Source: an uncultured beta proteobacterium
GTDB taxonomy: Bacteria; Pseudomonadota; Gammaproteobacteria; Burkholderiales; Burkholderiaceae_C
Assembly (NCBI GenBank): GCA_903951445.1
Contig: CAJBBZ010000285.1
Span: 1-64,000 of the forward strand
Direction: 5' to 3'
Length of the DNA: 64,000 nt
Within the stretch, counting starts at the first letter, position 1. Each line of letters starts with the position of its first letter. Shown here piece after piece: positions 22,820-32,326 of the stretch. Below the pieces are notes generated by a model. It ran no database searches and had not been told where the DNA came from. It worked only from the letters and a program-made list of their open reading frames with translations. A program made the position numbers and the translations under genes.

Positions 22820-23821
22820 TTACTTGACGGTGTACAGCCGGTCAAACTGGCCGCCATCATTGAAATGCACTTTTTGCGCCTCGGCCGGGCTGCCGAAATA
22901 GTCTTCTACGGTAAACAGCGCGATAGGCTTAAAAGTAGTGGCGTATTTTTTTAGGATGGCGGGGTTGCTGGGGCGGATTGCGTGTTGCGCTGCGATTTCC
23001 TGCCCCTCGTCGGAATACAAGAAATTCAAATAGGCTTTGGCAGCGTCTTGCGTACCTTTCTTCGCTACCGTGCGCTCCACCACAGCGACCGGGTTTTCGG
23101 CGACGATAGAAGCGCTGGGGTGTATCGCATCGACCTTGCCCGCACCGAACTCGCGGTCCACCGATACCACTTCTGATTCAAAGGTGATCAGCACGTCGCC
23201 CAGGTTGCGCTGCAAAAAGATGGTGGTCGCATCGCGCCCTCCTTTGGCCAGCACAGGCACGTTTTTATAAAGCTTGGCCACAAATTCAGCCGCTTGGGCA
23301 TCCGTGCCGCCGCGCTTGCGCACCTGGCCCCAGGCCGCAAGATAGGCCATGCGCCCATTGCCACCGGTTTTAGGGTTGACAACGACCACCTGAATGCCCG
23401 GGCGAATCAAGTCGTCCCAGTCTTTAATGCCTTTAGGGTTTTTCTCGCGCACCAAAAAAAGCATGGTCGAGCTGGTGGGCGCTGCGTTATGGGCAAAGCG
23501 CCGGGTCCAATCTTTGGCCACCACACCATTGGTCGCTAAAAATTCAATATCGGTAGACGTATTCATCGTCACCACATCGGCTTCGAGTCCGTCGTTTACC
23601 GCCCGCGCCTGTGCGCTAGAACCGCCATGGGCCTGGTCGACGCGAATATCTTTGCCAGTACTTTTTTTGTACTGGGCTACAAAGGCGGTGTTGATATCTT
23701 TATAAAACTCGCGTGCTACGTCGTAAGAGGCATTGAGCAAAACGGTTTGCGCGATGCTTGCCGGGCTAAGCAAAGCCGCGAGAAATAGAGCGAGGAAACT
23801 GCGAAAGTTAAAATGCGTCAT
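22820..23821 (-). CDS. sulfate ABC transporter substrate-binding protein
   Basis: TVLLNASYDVAREFYKDINTAFVAQYKKSTGKDIRVDQAHGGSSAQARAVNDGLEADVVTMN. Confidence 0.94.
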   Translation of the reverse strand: MTHFNFRSFLALFLAALLSPASIAQTVLLNASYDVAREFYKDINTAFVAQYKKSTGKDIRVDQAHGGSSAQARAVNDGLEADVVTMNTSTDIEFLATNGVVAKDWTRRFAHNAAPTSSTMLFLVREKNPKGIKDWDDLIRPGIQVVVVNPKTGGNGRMAYLAAWGQVRKRGGTDAQAAEFVAKLYKNVPVLAKGGRDATTIFLQRNLGDVLITFESEVVSVDREFGAGKVDAIHPSASIVAENPVAVVERTVAKKGTQDAAKAYLNFLYSDEGQEIAAQHAIRPSNPAILKKYATTFKPIALFTVEDYFGSPAEAQKVHFNDGGQFDRLYTVK

Positions 23822-23873
23822 AGTTTTTGGAAAAGAATAGAGTAGTACAGGCCGATTAAAAAATAGGATGCGC

Positions 23874-25169
23874 TTACTGCACCAGGGCCGCACCCGCGGT
23901 GGCATGGCTGCTCGCATCCACCAGAATCAAGGCGCCCAATGTCCGCGATTGTTCAAAGGGCAATGTCAGCAAAGGCTCCTGCAATTGCAAGCGGATGCTG
24001 CCTATTTCGTTCTCCGCCAGACTATCGGCCGGCTCTTGTTCTAGCGTGTGGATATTGCGGCGATGCACGATGTGCGCTACTTTGGCCTTGACCCAGCGGT
24101 GGCCATGCAGCGCCCAGTAAGTGCGTCCGGGCACTAGCGGCTCCTCATCCATCCAGGCCAACGTCGCTTGCAATTGCTTGGTGTCATTGGCGGCTAAGGC
24201 CTCTTCCGCCACGCTGTCGCCACGGGACAAATCCACTTCTCTGTCCAAAATAATGCCTGCGCTGGCACCCGCAGTGACGGTACCCGGATTGCGCGCCGCA
24301 TCCAGCACTGCGCTAACACGCGCACTTTGCCCGCCGGGGAAAAGGCGCACTTGCAGTCCTACGCGCAGTTGCCCGGAGCCTACACGCCCCCAAAATATGC
24401 GGCGTCCTTGTTCGGTAATGCCACTGTCATGCTGTTTTTCCACCCATTGCACTGCAAAGCTCAAAGGCAAGTGCGCATCCGTGGGCGTGGCAGGTAAGCC
24501 CTCTAGCAGCTCTAGTAAACCCGGCCCCTGGTAATGCGGCCAGGCTACGCAATCGGGCGCGCCCGATTGCACAATGCCCCAGCCTTTGAGCGCCGACACT
24601 GGCACCATCGCTGCAATCGTGATGCCCGCTTGCGCCGCAAAACTGCGCAGGGCCTGGCTGATGTTGTCAAAGGCGCGCGCAGGGTCGGCCACCGCATCGA
24701 GTTTATTCACCGCAAAAACAATGCTCGGCACACGCAACAGTTGCACCAACAGTGCGTGGCGCCGGGTTTGCGGCAATAGCGTCAGTTGCGGGTTCTCCCA
24801 ATCGAGTTTGAGTGCATCGACCAAAAGCACCGCCGCATCCGCCGTGGACGCAGCCGTCACCATATTACGGGTGTATTGCTCATGGCCGGGCGTGTCGCCA
24901 ATGATGAACTTGCGCTGCGGTGTTTGAAAGTAGCGATAAGCCACATCAATGGTGATGCCTTGCTCGCGCTCGGCGCTCAAGTCATCGGTGAGCAATGCTA
25001 AATCGGTCTCGCCCGCGCGCTGCACGCCAGCTAACTGGTCTTGCAGTACCGATTTGCTGTCTACCAGCAGGCGGCCTATCAGGGTGCTCTTACCGTCGTC
25101 CACCGAGCCGCAGGTAATAAAACGTAAGGGCGCCAGGCCCAGGCGTGTGTGATCTGTCAATTGCATCAA
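23874..25169 (-). CDS. cysN: sulfate adenylyltransferase subunit 1
   Basis: LRFITCGSVDDGKSTLIGRLL; GITIDVAYRYFQTPQRKFIIGDTPGHEQYTRNMVTAAS. Confidence 0.96.
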   Translation of the reverse strand: MMQLTDHTRLGLAPLRFITCGSVDDGKSTLIGRLLVDSKSVLQDQLAGVQRAGETDLALLTDDLSAEREQGITIDVAYRYFQTPQRKFIIGDTPGHEQYTRNMVTAASTADAAVLLVDALKLDWENPQLTLLPQTRRHALLVQLLRVPSIVFAVNKLDAVADPARAFDNISQALRSFAAQAGITIAAMVPVSALKGWGIVQSGAPDCVAWPHYQGPGLLELLEGLPATPTDAHLPLSFAVQWVEKQHDSGITEQGRRIFWGRVGSGQLRVGLQVRLFPGGQSARVSAVLDAARNPGTVTAGASAGIILDREVDLSRGDSVAEEALAANDTKQLQATLAWMDEEPLVPGRTYWALHGHRWVKAKVAHIVHRRNIHTLEQEPADSLAENEIGSIRLQLQEPLLTLPFEQSRTLGALILVDASSHATAGAALVQ

Positions 25170-26116
25170 AAGTACCCTTCTTTCTTGCGCCGCTCCATGG
25201 AAGCGTCCGACGTTTTGTCGTCCATGCGCGTGGCGCCGCGTTCGCTGATATCGCTAGCGATGGTCTCTTCAATGACCTGCTCTGCATTGGCCGCCGTGCT
25301 GGCCACCGGGCAGGTGCAAGTAATGTCGCCAACGGTGCGAAAACGCACGGTGCGGGTTTGCACAGTCTCGTTTGCAGCCGGCGGGGTTAAATCGGTCACC
25401 GGCACCAGCAAGCCCCTGCGCTCTACCACCTGGCGTTGATGGGCGTAGTAAATCGAGGGCAGCGTAATCTGTTCGCGGCTGATGTACTGCCACACGTCCA
25501 GCTCAGTCCAGTTGGAGATCGGGAACACGCGAAAGTGCTCGCCCTTGCGCAAGCGGGTATTGAACAAATTCCACAGCTCAGGCCGCTGCGACTTGGGCTG
25601 CCATTGGCCAAAAGCGTCGCGGTGGCTGAAGATGCGCTCTTTGGCACGCGCCTTTTCCTCGTCGCGTCGCGCACCGCCGATCAAGGCGTCAAAGCCAAAT
25701 TCTTCAATCGCTTCGAGCAAGGTCACCGACTGGTGCGCATTGCGACTTTCGCCCGCATGCGCCAAGCGCACGGTGCCACGCCGCATCGAATCTTCCACCG
25801 AGCGCACGATCAGCTGCGCGCCCAACTCCTCTGCGCGGTGGTCGCGAAACTGGGTGACTTCGGGAAAATTGTGCCCCGTATCAATCATCAGCAAGGGGTA
25901 GGGTAGCCGCCCTTTGCCACTGCCCGCATCCTTGCCACCAAAGGCTTTTTCAGCGCACTTGAGCAATACCAAAGAGTCTTTACCGCCGGAAAACAAAAGA
26001 GTCGGGCGCTCAAAGCTAGCCGCCACTTCGCGCAAGATGAAGATGGTTTCCTCTTCCAATGCATCGAGTTGCGCATTGCTGAGAGACTGCAATTCCTGTT
26101 GGCTGATAGCATTCAT
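25166..26116 (-). CDS. cysD: sulfate adenylyltransferase subunit 2
   Basis: LLFSGGKDSLVLLKCAEKAF, RRDEEKARAKERIFSHRD, FPISNWTELDVWQYI. Confidence 0.96.
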   Translation of the reverse strand: MNAISQQELQSLSNAQLDALEEETIFILREVAASFERPTLLFSGGKDSLVLLKCAEKAFGGKDAGSGKGRLPYPLLMIDTGHNFPEVTQFRDHRAEELGAQLIVRSVEDSMRRGTVRLAHAGESRNAHQSVTLLEAIEEFGFDALIGGARRDEEKARAKERIFSHRDAFGQWQPKSQRPELWNLFNTRLRKGEHFRVFPISNWTELDVWQYISREQITLPSIYYAHQRQVVERRGLLVPVTDLTPPAANETVQTRTVRFRTVGDITCTCPVASTAANAEQVIEETIASDISERGATRMDDKTSDASMERRKKEGYF

Positions 26117-26871
26117 GTGCTGGACTCCTTGACGTGTAAACCGCACTCTTTGGCGTTTTCAGATTCCCACCACCAGCGCCCGGCGCGAAAGTCTTCACCG
26201 TCGCTGATTGCGCGTGTGCAGGGGGCGCAGCCGATGCTGGGCATAAAGTCGTCATGCAAGGGGTTGTAGTCCAGGCCATGCAATTGGATGTAGTGCCATA
26301 CATCGCCCCACGTCCAATCGGCCAAGGGGTTGCACTTGACTAAGCCGCCTTGCGCCACTTCGCTGGTGTCGAGCAGCAGCACCTGTGCGCGCGCTTCGGA
26401 TTGCTCTTGGCGCAGTCCGGTCACCCAGGCTTTTTGCCCTTGCAAGGCTTTGCGCAGCGGCTCCATCTTGCGGATGCGGCAGCAGGTTTTGCGCAGCGAC
26501 AGGCTGCGGTACATCGCTTCTTCACCATTGGCACGTACAAAACCCAGGACGGCATCGGTATCGGGGCGAATCACCTGAATGGGTACCACCGCCCGCGCCC
26601 GCACACGTTCCAACAGTTGCAGGGTCTCTTGGTGCAAGGCGCCGGTTTCCAAAACAAAGGCCGGAATGTTCAAACCAAGGCTACGGATTAAGTCACTGAT
26701 CACTACATCTTCGGCGCCCAGGCTAGAGGCTTGGGTGAGGGGTTGGTAGTGCGCGGCTGCGTCACGCAAGGCTTGCTCCGTCGCCGTCAATTTTTCATTA
26801 AACCGATCGCTTGCATGGGCATAGCGCTGGGGCGCAGTGCTGCGCTGGGTGATTGAGATTTCGCTAAGCAT
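26113..26871 (-). CDS. cysH: phosphoadenylyl/adenylyl-sulfate reductase
   Basis: LTQASSLGAEDVVISDLI, CCRIRKMEPLRKAL, NPLADWTWGDVWHYI, GCAPCTRA. Confidence 0.93.
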   Translation of the reverse strand: MLSEISITQRSTAPQRYAHASDRFNEKLTATEQALRDAAAHYQPLTQASSLGAEDVVISDLIRSLGLNIPAFVLETGALHQETLQLLERVRARAVVPIQVIRPDTDAVLGFVRANGEEAMYRSLSLRKTCCRIRKMEPLRKALQGQKAWVTGLRQEQSEARAQVLLLDTSEVAQGGLVKCNPLADWTWGDVWHYIQLHGLDYNPLHDDFMPSIGCAPCTRAISDGEDFRAGRWWWESENAKECGLHVKESST

Positions 26872-27137
26872 GGTGGGCAATCGACGCGCTGAGTGAGGTT
26901 GTTACAGGCGCGAATTCTGTGTGTTCTGCCATCGATTGCAAACGATTGAATTCTTATTTTTATATGTAGCATAAGCTTAGTCGCTGATACATCTATAAGC
27001 CTCCATGGGCCACGGCTACTCCGTTGCTTCACGACAGTTAGGCAGCATTGGTAAGGGCTGCCTAAGTCCGTTACGGAAGTATTTGTACGATCTCCTGCAT
27101 CCTCCCAAGTTGGGTGCTAGAAATTTACAAATCGTAT

Positions 27138-28148
27138 CTAGGTAGCAGGAATCTCTTCCGTATCCACCTCACTGCGCGCTTGCACCGGGTAGCGATTACC
27201 CTGCACCGTCTGGCTGTTGATCAAGGCTTCGCAAGCGGCCAGGGTTTCGGGTGTTAACACCTTCTCTACCGCAGCTGCGTTCTCTAGTGCATGTTCCACG
27301 CTGGTGGTCCCAGGGATGGGCAATATATGGGGCGCCTTGTGCAGCAGCCAGGCGATAGCCAATTGCGCCGGGGTGCATCCAGCCTCTTGCGCTACCTTTG
27401 TAAACGGCGCCAGCAACTTGCAATTGGTGGCATAGGTTTCGGGCGCAAAACGCGGCATGTTTTTGCGAAAGTCGGTGACGTCAAACGTCGCGATGTCCGG
27501 CGGCGCACTGGTCAGAAAACCACGCCCTACCGGACTGAAGGCTACCAAGGCCACGCCCAGCTCGGCGCAGGCTTGCAGCACCGCGATCTCGGGGTTGCGC
27601 GTCCACAGCGAATATTCCGATTGCACCGCGCTGATAGGAAACTCGGCATGCGCTTTGCGCAGCGTCACGGCAGATACCTCGGACAAGCCCACGGCGCGTA
27701 TTTTTCCGGCTTTCACCAGATCACCCAGCGCGCCCACGCTTTCCTCAATAGGCACCGACTTATCCCAGCGGTGTAGGTAATACAGGTCTATCACATCGGT
27801 GTTCAGGCGCTTGAGCGAGTCTTCGCAGTTTTGGCGCAGCGTGGCCGGGCGGCCATCGATGGCGCGCACTTTTTTGCCGTCCGGCCCGATGACGGCATGG
27901 ATGCCGCATTTGCTGGCCAGCGTAAAACGTTTGCGGTGCGGCATCAGGTACTTGCTCAGCAACAACTCGGACTGGCCAAAGCCGTACAAGGTGGCGGTAT
28001 CAAAGTGGGTGATGCCCGCATCTAGCGAGGCCAGCAGCACGCGCTCGGTCTGCGCTTCGGACACCGGCGAGCCATAGGCGTGGCAAAAATTCATACAGCC
28101 CAGGCCAATGGCGCTGACGGTGAAAGGGCCTAGTGCGCGTTGTTGCAT
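27138..28148 (-). CDS. aldo/keto reductase
   Basis: VSAIGLGCMNFCHAYG, DTATLYGFGQSELLLSKYL, IDLYYLHRWD, LPIPGTTSVEHALENAAA. Confidence 0.93.
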   Translation of the reverse strand: MQQRALGPFTVSAIGLGCMNFCHAYGSPVSEAQTERVLLASLDAGITHFDTATLYGFGQSELLLSKYLMPHRKRFTLASKCGIHAVIGPDGKKVRAIDGRPATLRQNCEDSLKRLNTDVIDLYYLHRWDKSVPIEESVGALGDLVKAGKIRAVGLSEVSAVTLRKAHAEFPISAVQSEYSLWTRNPEIAVLQACAELGVALVAFSPVGRGFLTSAPPDIATFDVTDFRKNMPRFAPETYATNCKLLAPFTKVAQEAGCTPAQLAIAWLLHKAPHILPIPGTTSVEHALENAAAVEKVLTPETLAACEALINSQTVQGNRYPVQARSEVDTEEIPAT

Positions 28149-28204
28149 GATGAAAGACTCCGGTGTAAACAGTGACCGACTAGGCGCATTAAGCCCACAA
28201 ACCT

Positions 28205-28927
28205 TCAAGCCACGCCGTAGCGCGCGCGATAGGCCTGCACGCGCTGGCGGTGTTCGCCCATGGCGTCGCCGCTTTGGGTTTGCAAATAGGCTAGCAAGTC
28301 ATCCAAATTGGCAATCGCACACACTTGCAGGCCCAGGTTGTGGCGCACATATTGCACTGCGCTGTAGGGCACATCCTGGGTACTGCCGTCGGCCTGCTTT
28401 TCGGTAGCCATTTCCTGGCGGTCCAGGGCAATTGCCACCGCATGCGGCGTGGCACCGACAGCTTGTATCAGGGCAATCGATTCGCGCGCAGCGGTGCCTG
28501 CGCTCATCACGTCATCGACGATCAGCACCCGGCCTTGCAAGGGCGCGCCGACCAGGGTGCCGCCTTCGCCATGGTCTTTGGCCTCTTTGCGGTTGTAGGC
28601 AAAAGGCACATTGCGGCCCAGCCGCGCCAGCTCGACGGCCACCGCCGCACCCAACGGAATGCCTTTGTACGCGGGGCCGAACAACATATCAAACTGCACG
28701 CCGCTAGCTAGCAAAGCCTGGGCATAAAACTGCGCCAGCCGGCCCAGCTTGGCGCCGTCGTCAAACAAACCGGCATTAAAAAAGTAAGGGCTTAATCGCC
28801 CGGCCTTGGTTTTGAATTCGCCAAAACGCAATACGCCCGATGCGATGGCAAATTGCACAAATTCCTGCGCCAATGCGCTGTTTTCGGTGGGCGGGGGGGC
28901 GGCGGCGCTGGTGCTGGAAGTGGTCAT
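28205..28927 (-). CDS. pyrE: orotate phosphoribosyltransferase
   Basis: FKTKAGRLSPYFFNAGLFDDGAKL, FGPAYKGIPLGAAVAVEL, RVLIVDDVMSAGTAARES. Confidence 0.96.
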   Translation of the reverse strand: MTTSSTSAAAPPPTENSALAQEFVQFAIASGVLRFGEFKTKAGRLSPYFFNAGLFDDGAKLGRLAQFYAQALLASGVQFDMLFGPAYKGIPLGAAVAVELARLGRNVPFAYNRKEAKDHGEGGTLVGAPLQGRVLIVDDVMSAGTAARESIALIQAVGATPHAVAIALDRQEMATEKQADGSTQDVPYSAVQYVRHNLGLQVCAIANLDDLLAYLQTQSGDAMGEHRQRVQAYRARYGVA

Positions 28928-29113
28928 GCGGTGGCTTGATAGGGGGCTTTCCCCATTGTATGGAGCGGCAGCCATTGGCACGGCGGCGGCAAATTTGCGG
29001 CTTTTCGGGTTTTTTGGTGTGCAGTCGGTGTACCATGAAATTTCTTGCTTGCGCATGCCTGCGTCACTGTGGCACGCGGGCATGGACTACAACCATTTTC
29101 CAAGGAGACCCGC

Positions 29114-30070
29114 GTGTCACATACTTCCCCGTTTACCCGTCCCTTCACCCTGGCCGCAGCTGCACTGGCCGCGTCTTTCTCGCTGCTCGGGCAGGCCCAG
29201 GCGGCTGAGCCTGCGTCCTGCCAAGCAGTGCGCTTTGCCGATGTAGGCTGGACCGACATCACCGCCACCACTGCTGTGATGTCCGAAATTCTCAAGGGCA
29301 TCGGCTACAAGCCTACCGCGCAAGTGCTGTCGGTGCCGGTGACCTACAGCAGCATGAAATCGAAAAAGATCGACGTGTTTTTGGGCAACTGGATGCCGTC
29401 CATGGAAGGCGACATCAAACCCTACGCGGCGGACGGCTCAGTGGAAACCATTGGTGCCAACCTGGAAGGCGCGAAGTACACCCTGGCGGTGCCTGACTAT
29501 GTGGCCGAAGGCGGCGTCAAAACCTTTGCCGACCTGGCCAAGAACGCTGATAAGTTCAGCAAAAAGATTTATGGCATTGAGCCGGGCAATGACGGCAACC
29601 GCCTGATTTTGGACATGATCAAGAAAAACGCCTTCGGCCTGGGCGGCTTCAAGATCGTCGAGTCCAGCGAAGCGGGCATGGTCTCGCAAGTGGTGCGCGC
29701 CGTGCCCAAGAAAGAATGGATTGTGTTTTTGGGCTGGGCACCGCACCCCATGAACAGCAAAATCAAAATGACTTACCTAGCCGGTGGTGACGACTTTTTC
29801 GGCCCCAACTTCGGCGGTGCCACCGTCTATACCAACACGCGCAAAGGCTATTCCACCGAATGCGCCAACGTGGGCAAACTGCTGAAAAACACCAAGTTCA
29901 GCCTGGAGGCAGAAAACGAAATCATGTCCTCGATCCTGGACAAAAAAATGAAACCCGAAGCTGCAGCCCAGGCCTGGCTCAAGGGTAATGCCTCCACCTG
30001 GGGCAACTGGCTGGCCGGCGTCAAAACCTTTGACGGCAAGGACGTGACCCCCGCAATGATCAGCAAGTAA
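29114..30070 (+). CDS. choline/betaine ABC transporter substrate-binding protein (ChoX-like)
   Basis: VRFADVGWTDITATTAVMSEILKGIGYKP, WMPSMEGDIKPY; upstream of proW/proV-type genes. Confidence 0.88.
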   Translation: MSHTSPFTRPFTLAAAALAASFSLLGQAQAAEPASCQAVRFADVGWTDITATTAVMSEILKGIGYKPTAQVLSVPVTYSSMKSKKIDVFLGNWMPSMEGDIKPYAADGSVETIGANLEGAKYTLAVPDYVAEGGVKTFADLAKNADKFSKKIYGIEPGNDGNRLILDMIKKNAFGLGGFKIVESSEAGMVSQVVRAVPKKEWIVFLGWAPHPMNSKIKMTYLAGGDDFFGPNFGGATVYTNTRKGYSTECANVGKLLKNTKFSLEAENEIMSSILDKKMKPEAAAQAWLKGNASTWGNWLAGVKTFDGKDVTPAMISK

Positions 30071-30074
30071 AACC

Positions 30075-30935
30075 ATGGCGGCCGGTCTGGAAGCCGCGCT
30101 CGCGTGGCTCACCGACAACAAGCTCCCGCTGGGCGAGACCATTGCGGCGGGGGTGGATGGCATTACCCAGAGCGCGCCTTGGTTGTTTGACGCGGTTTCC
30201 GAAAACCTCAGCGCCCTGGTGCTGGGTTTTACCGGGGCGCTGTTGTGGGTGCAGCCGCTCATCATGGTGGCGCTGCTCACCGCACTGGCCTGGGCACTGC
30301 AACGCTCGGTCAAGCTAGCGGTGTTTGTGGGGGCGGCGCTGCTGCTCATCATCAACATGGGCTACTGGACCGAGACCATGGAGACGCTGTCTCTGGTCTT
30401 GTTTGCCACACTCAGCTGCGTGCTCATAGGGGTGCCCATCGGCATTGCGGCAGCGCACCGGCCTTGGCTAGAAGCGGCATTGCGCCCGCTGCTGGACTTG
30501 ATGCAGACCATCCCCACCTTTGTGTACCTGATACCCACGCTCATCCTCTTTGGACTGGGCGTGGTGCCGGGGCTGATTTCTACCGTTATCTTTGCCTTGC
30601 CCGCGCCGATCCGCCTAACCACGCTGGGCATTGCCTCGGTGCCGCGCCCGCTGATCGAGGCGGGCCAGGCCTTTGGTGCCACGCGCTGGCAGTTGCTGAT
30701 CAAGGTGGAAATTCCCTCGGCCTTGCCCAACATCATGGCCGGGATTACGCAATGCATCATGCTGAGCCTGTCCATGGTGGTAATCGCCGCGCTGGTGGGA
30801 GCCGACGGCCTGGGCAAACCGGTAGTGCGCGCGCTCAACTCCGTCAACATCGCCGACGGCTTTGAGGCCGGGCTGGCGATTGTGATTGTGGCTATCGTGC
30901 TTGACCGTTTGTGTAAAACCCGCAGACATGACTGA
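30075..30935 (+). CDS. choline/betaine ABC transporter permease (ChoW/ProW-like)
   Basis: LLDLMQTIPTFVYLIPTLILFGLGVVPGLISTVIFALPAPIRLT. Confidence 0.9.
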   Translation: MAAGLEAALAWLTDNKLPLGETIAAGVDGITQSAPWLFDAVSENLSALVLGFTGALLWVQPLIMVALLTALAWALQRSVKLAVFVGAALLLIINMGYWTETMETLSLVLFATLSCVLIGVPIGIAAAHRPWLEAALRPLLDLMQTIPTFVYLIPTLILFGLGVVPGLISTVIFALPAPIRLTTLGIASVPRPLIEAGQAFGATRWQLLIKVEIPSALPNIMAGITQCIMLSLSMVVIAALVGADGLGKPVVRALNSVNIADGFEAGLAIVIVAIVLDRLCKTRRHD

Positions 30936-32175
30936 AAGCCACAGCCCGCAAAGCAGCGCGCTACCGATGGCCGAGTTTCGGCATGTGGACGTGGTTTTTG
31001 GCAAGCAAAGCGCGCAGGCTCTGGCCCTGCTGGACGCGGGCAAAACCCGGCAAGAAATTTTGGACGCCACCGGCGCAGTGCTGGGCGCTGCGGACTGCAA
31101 TTTACAAATCGCCGAGGGCGAGATTTCGGTGCTCATGGGCTTGTCCGGCTCAGGTAAATCGACGCTGCTGCGTTGCCTGAACGGCCTGAACCAAGCCAAC
31201 CGGGGCGCCGTGCTGATACGCGATACCCAAGCCGGGCAAAGCGGCTATGTGGACCTGACGCGCTGCGACGCCACCACTTTGCGCCGTCTGCGCACCACGC
31301 GTGTGGCTATGGTGTTCCAGCAGTTTGCCCTGTTGCCCTGGCGCACTGTGGCTGAAAACGTGGGCCTGGGCCTGGAGCTCAGCGGCATGCCCAAAGCACA
31401 ACGCGAAAAAATAGTCGCCGAAAAGCTAGAGCTGGTGGGCCTGCAGCAATGGGGTAAAAAATACGCACACCAATTATCCGGCGGCATGCAACAGCGCGTC
31501 GGCCTGGCGCGCGCCTTTGCCACGGACGCAGACATTTTGCTGATGGACGAGCCTTTTTCGGCGCTGGACCCGCTGATCCGTGAGCATTTGCAACAAGAGC
31601 TTTTGCAACTGCAAAAGCAACTTAAAAAAACCATCGTCTTTGTCAGCCACGACCTGGACGAGGCCATCAAATTGGGCAACCACATCACCATCATGGAAGG
31701 CGGGCGTATTGTGCAATCGGGCGAGCCCGAGCAAGTGGTGCTCAACCCGGCCAATACCTATGTGCGTGATTTTGTGGCGCATATGAACCCCATTAAAGTG
31801 CTTCGCGGCCGTTCGCTAATGACGCCGCTAGAAAAGCTCAAGCATGAAGGCCTGCGCGTGCAACTGGACTGGACCGGCCACCACTGGCTGCAACTGGACG
31901 CCAGCGGCCAGCCCGAGCGCGCCGACATCGAAGGCCGGCCCGGCCAACTGCTGGCTTACCAGCCGCGGATGGATATCGTGCAAGCGGGCCTGGACGGGCG
32001 CAGCATCGCCATGGCCGGGCCCGACATGCTGCTCGAACACATCATCCACATCCGCCACGCCACCGGCCGCCCGGTGCTGCTGTGCGAGGCGGGCCGCTTT
32101 GTCGGCGTGGTGGGCGATGAAGAGATTTACCGGGGTATGTTGCAGACAACGCGGACGCCTTCTATGGCAACCTAG
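30928..32175 (+). CDS. choline/betaine ABC transporter ATP-binding protein (ChoV/ProV-like)
   Basis: LMGLSGSGKSTLLRCLNGLNQANRGAVLI, LSGGMQQRVGLARAFATDADILLMDEPFSALDPLIR. Confidence 0.93.
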   Translation: MTESHSPQSSALPMAEFRHVDVVFGKQSAQALALLDAGKTRQEILDATGAVLGAADCNLQIAEGEISVLMGLSGSGKSTLLRCLNGLNQANRGAVLIRDTQAGQSGYVDLTRCDATTLRRLRTTRVAMVFQQFALLPWRTVAENVGLGLELSGMPKAQREKIVAEKLELVGLQQWGKKYAHQLSGGMQQRVGLARAFATDADILLMDEPFSALDPLIREHLQQELLQLQKQLKKTIVFVSHDLDEAIKLGNHITIMEGGRIVQSGEPEQVVLNPANTYVRDFVAHMNPIKVLRGRSLMTPLEKLKHEGLRVQLDWTGHHWLQLDASGQPERADIEGRPGQLLAYQPRMDIVQAGLDGRSIAMAGPDMLLEHIIHIRHATGRPVLLCEAGRFVGVVGDEEIYRGMLQTTRTPSMAT

Positions 32176-32326
32176 AACAGTAAGTAGGTTCGCCACTAGG
32201 GTATTTGCGTACTTGACAGCACCTCCAGCCTGCCTCACGCTGGAGGCAGGCACGGGGATTGGTTTGCTGTCGGTTGCGCCACCGGCCTGTAGTTCTAAAA
32301 ATCCACCACATCAGAGGAGCTTTCCC

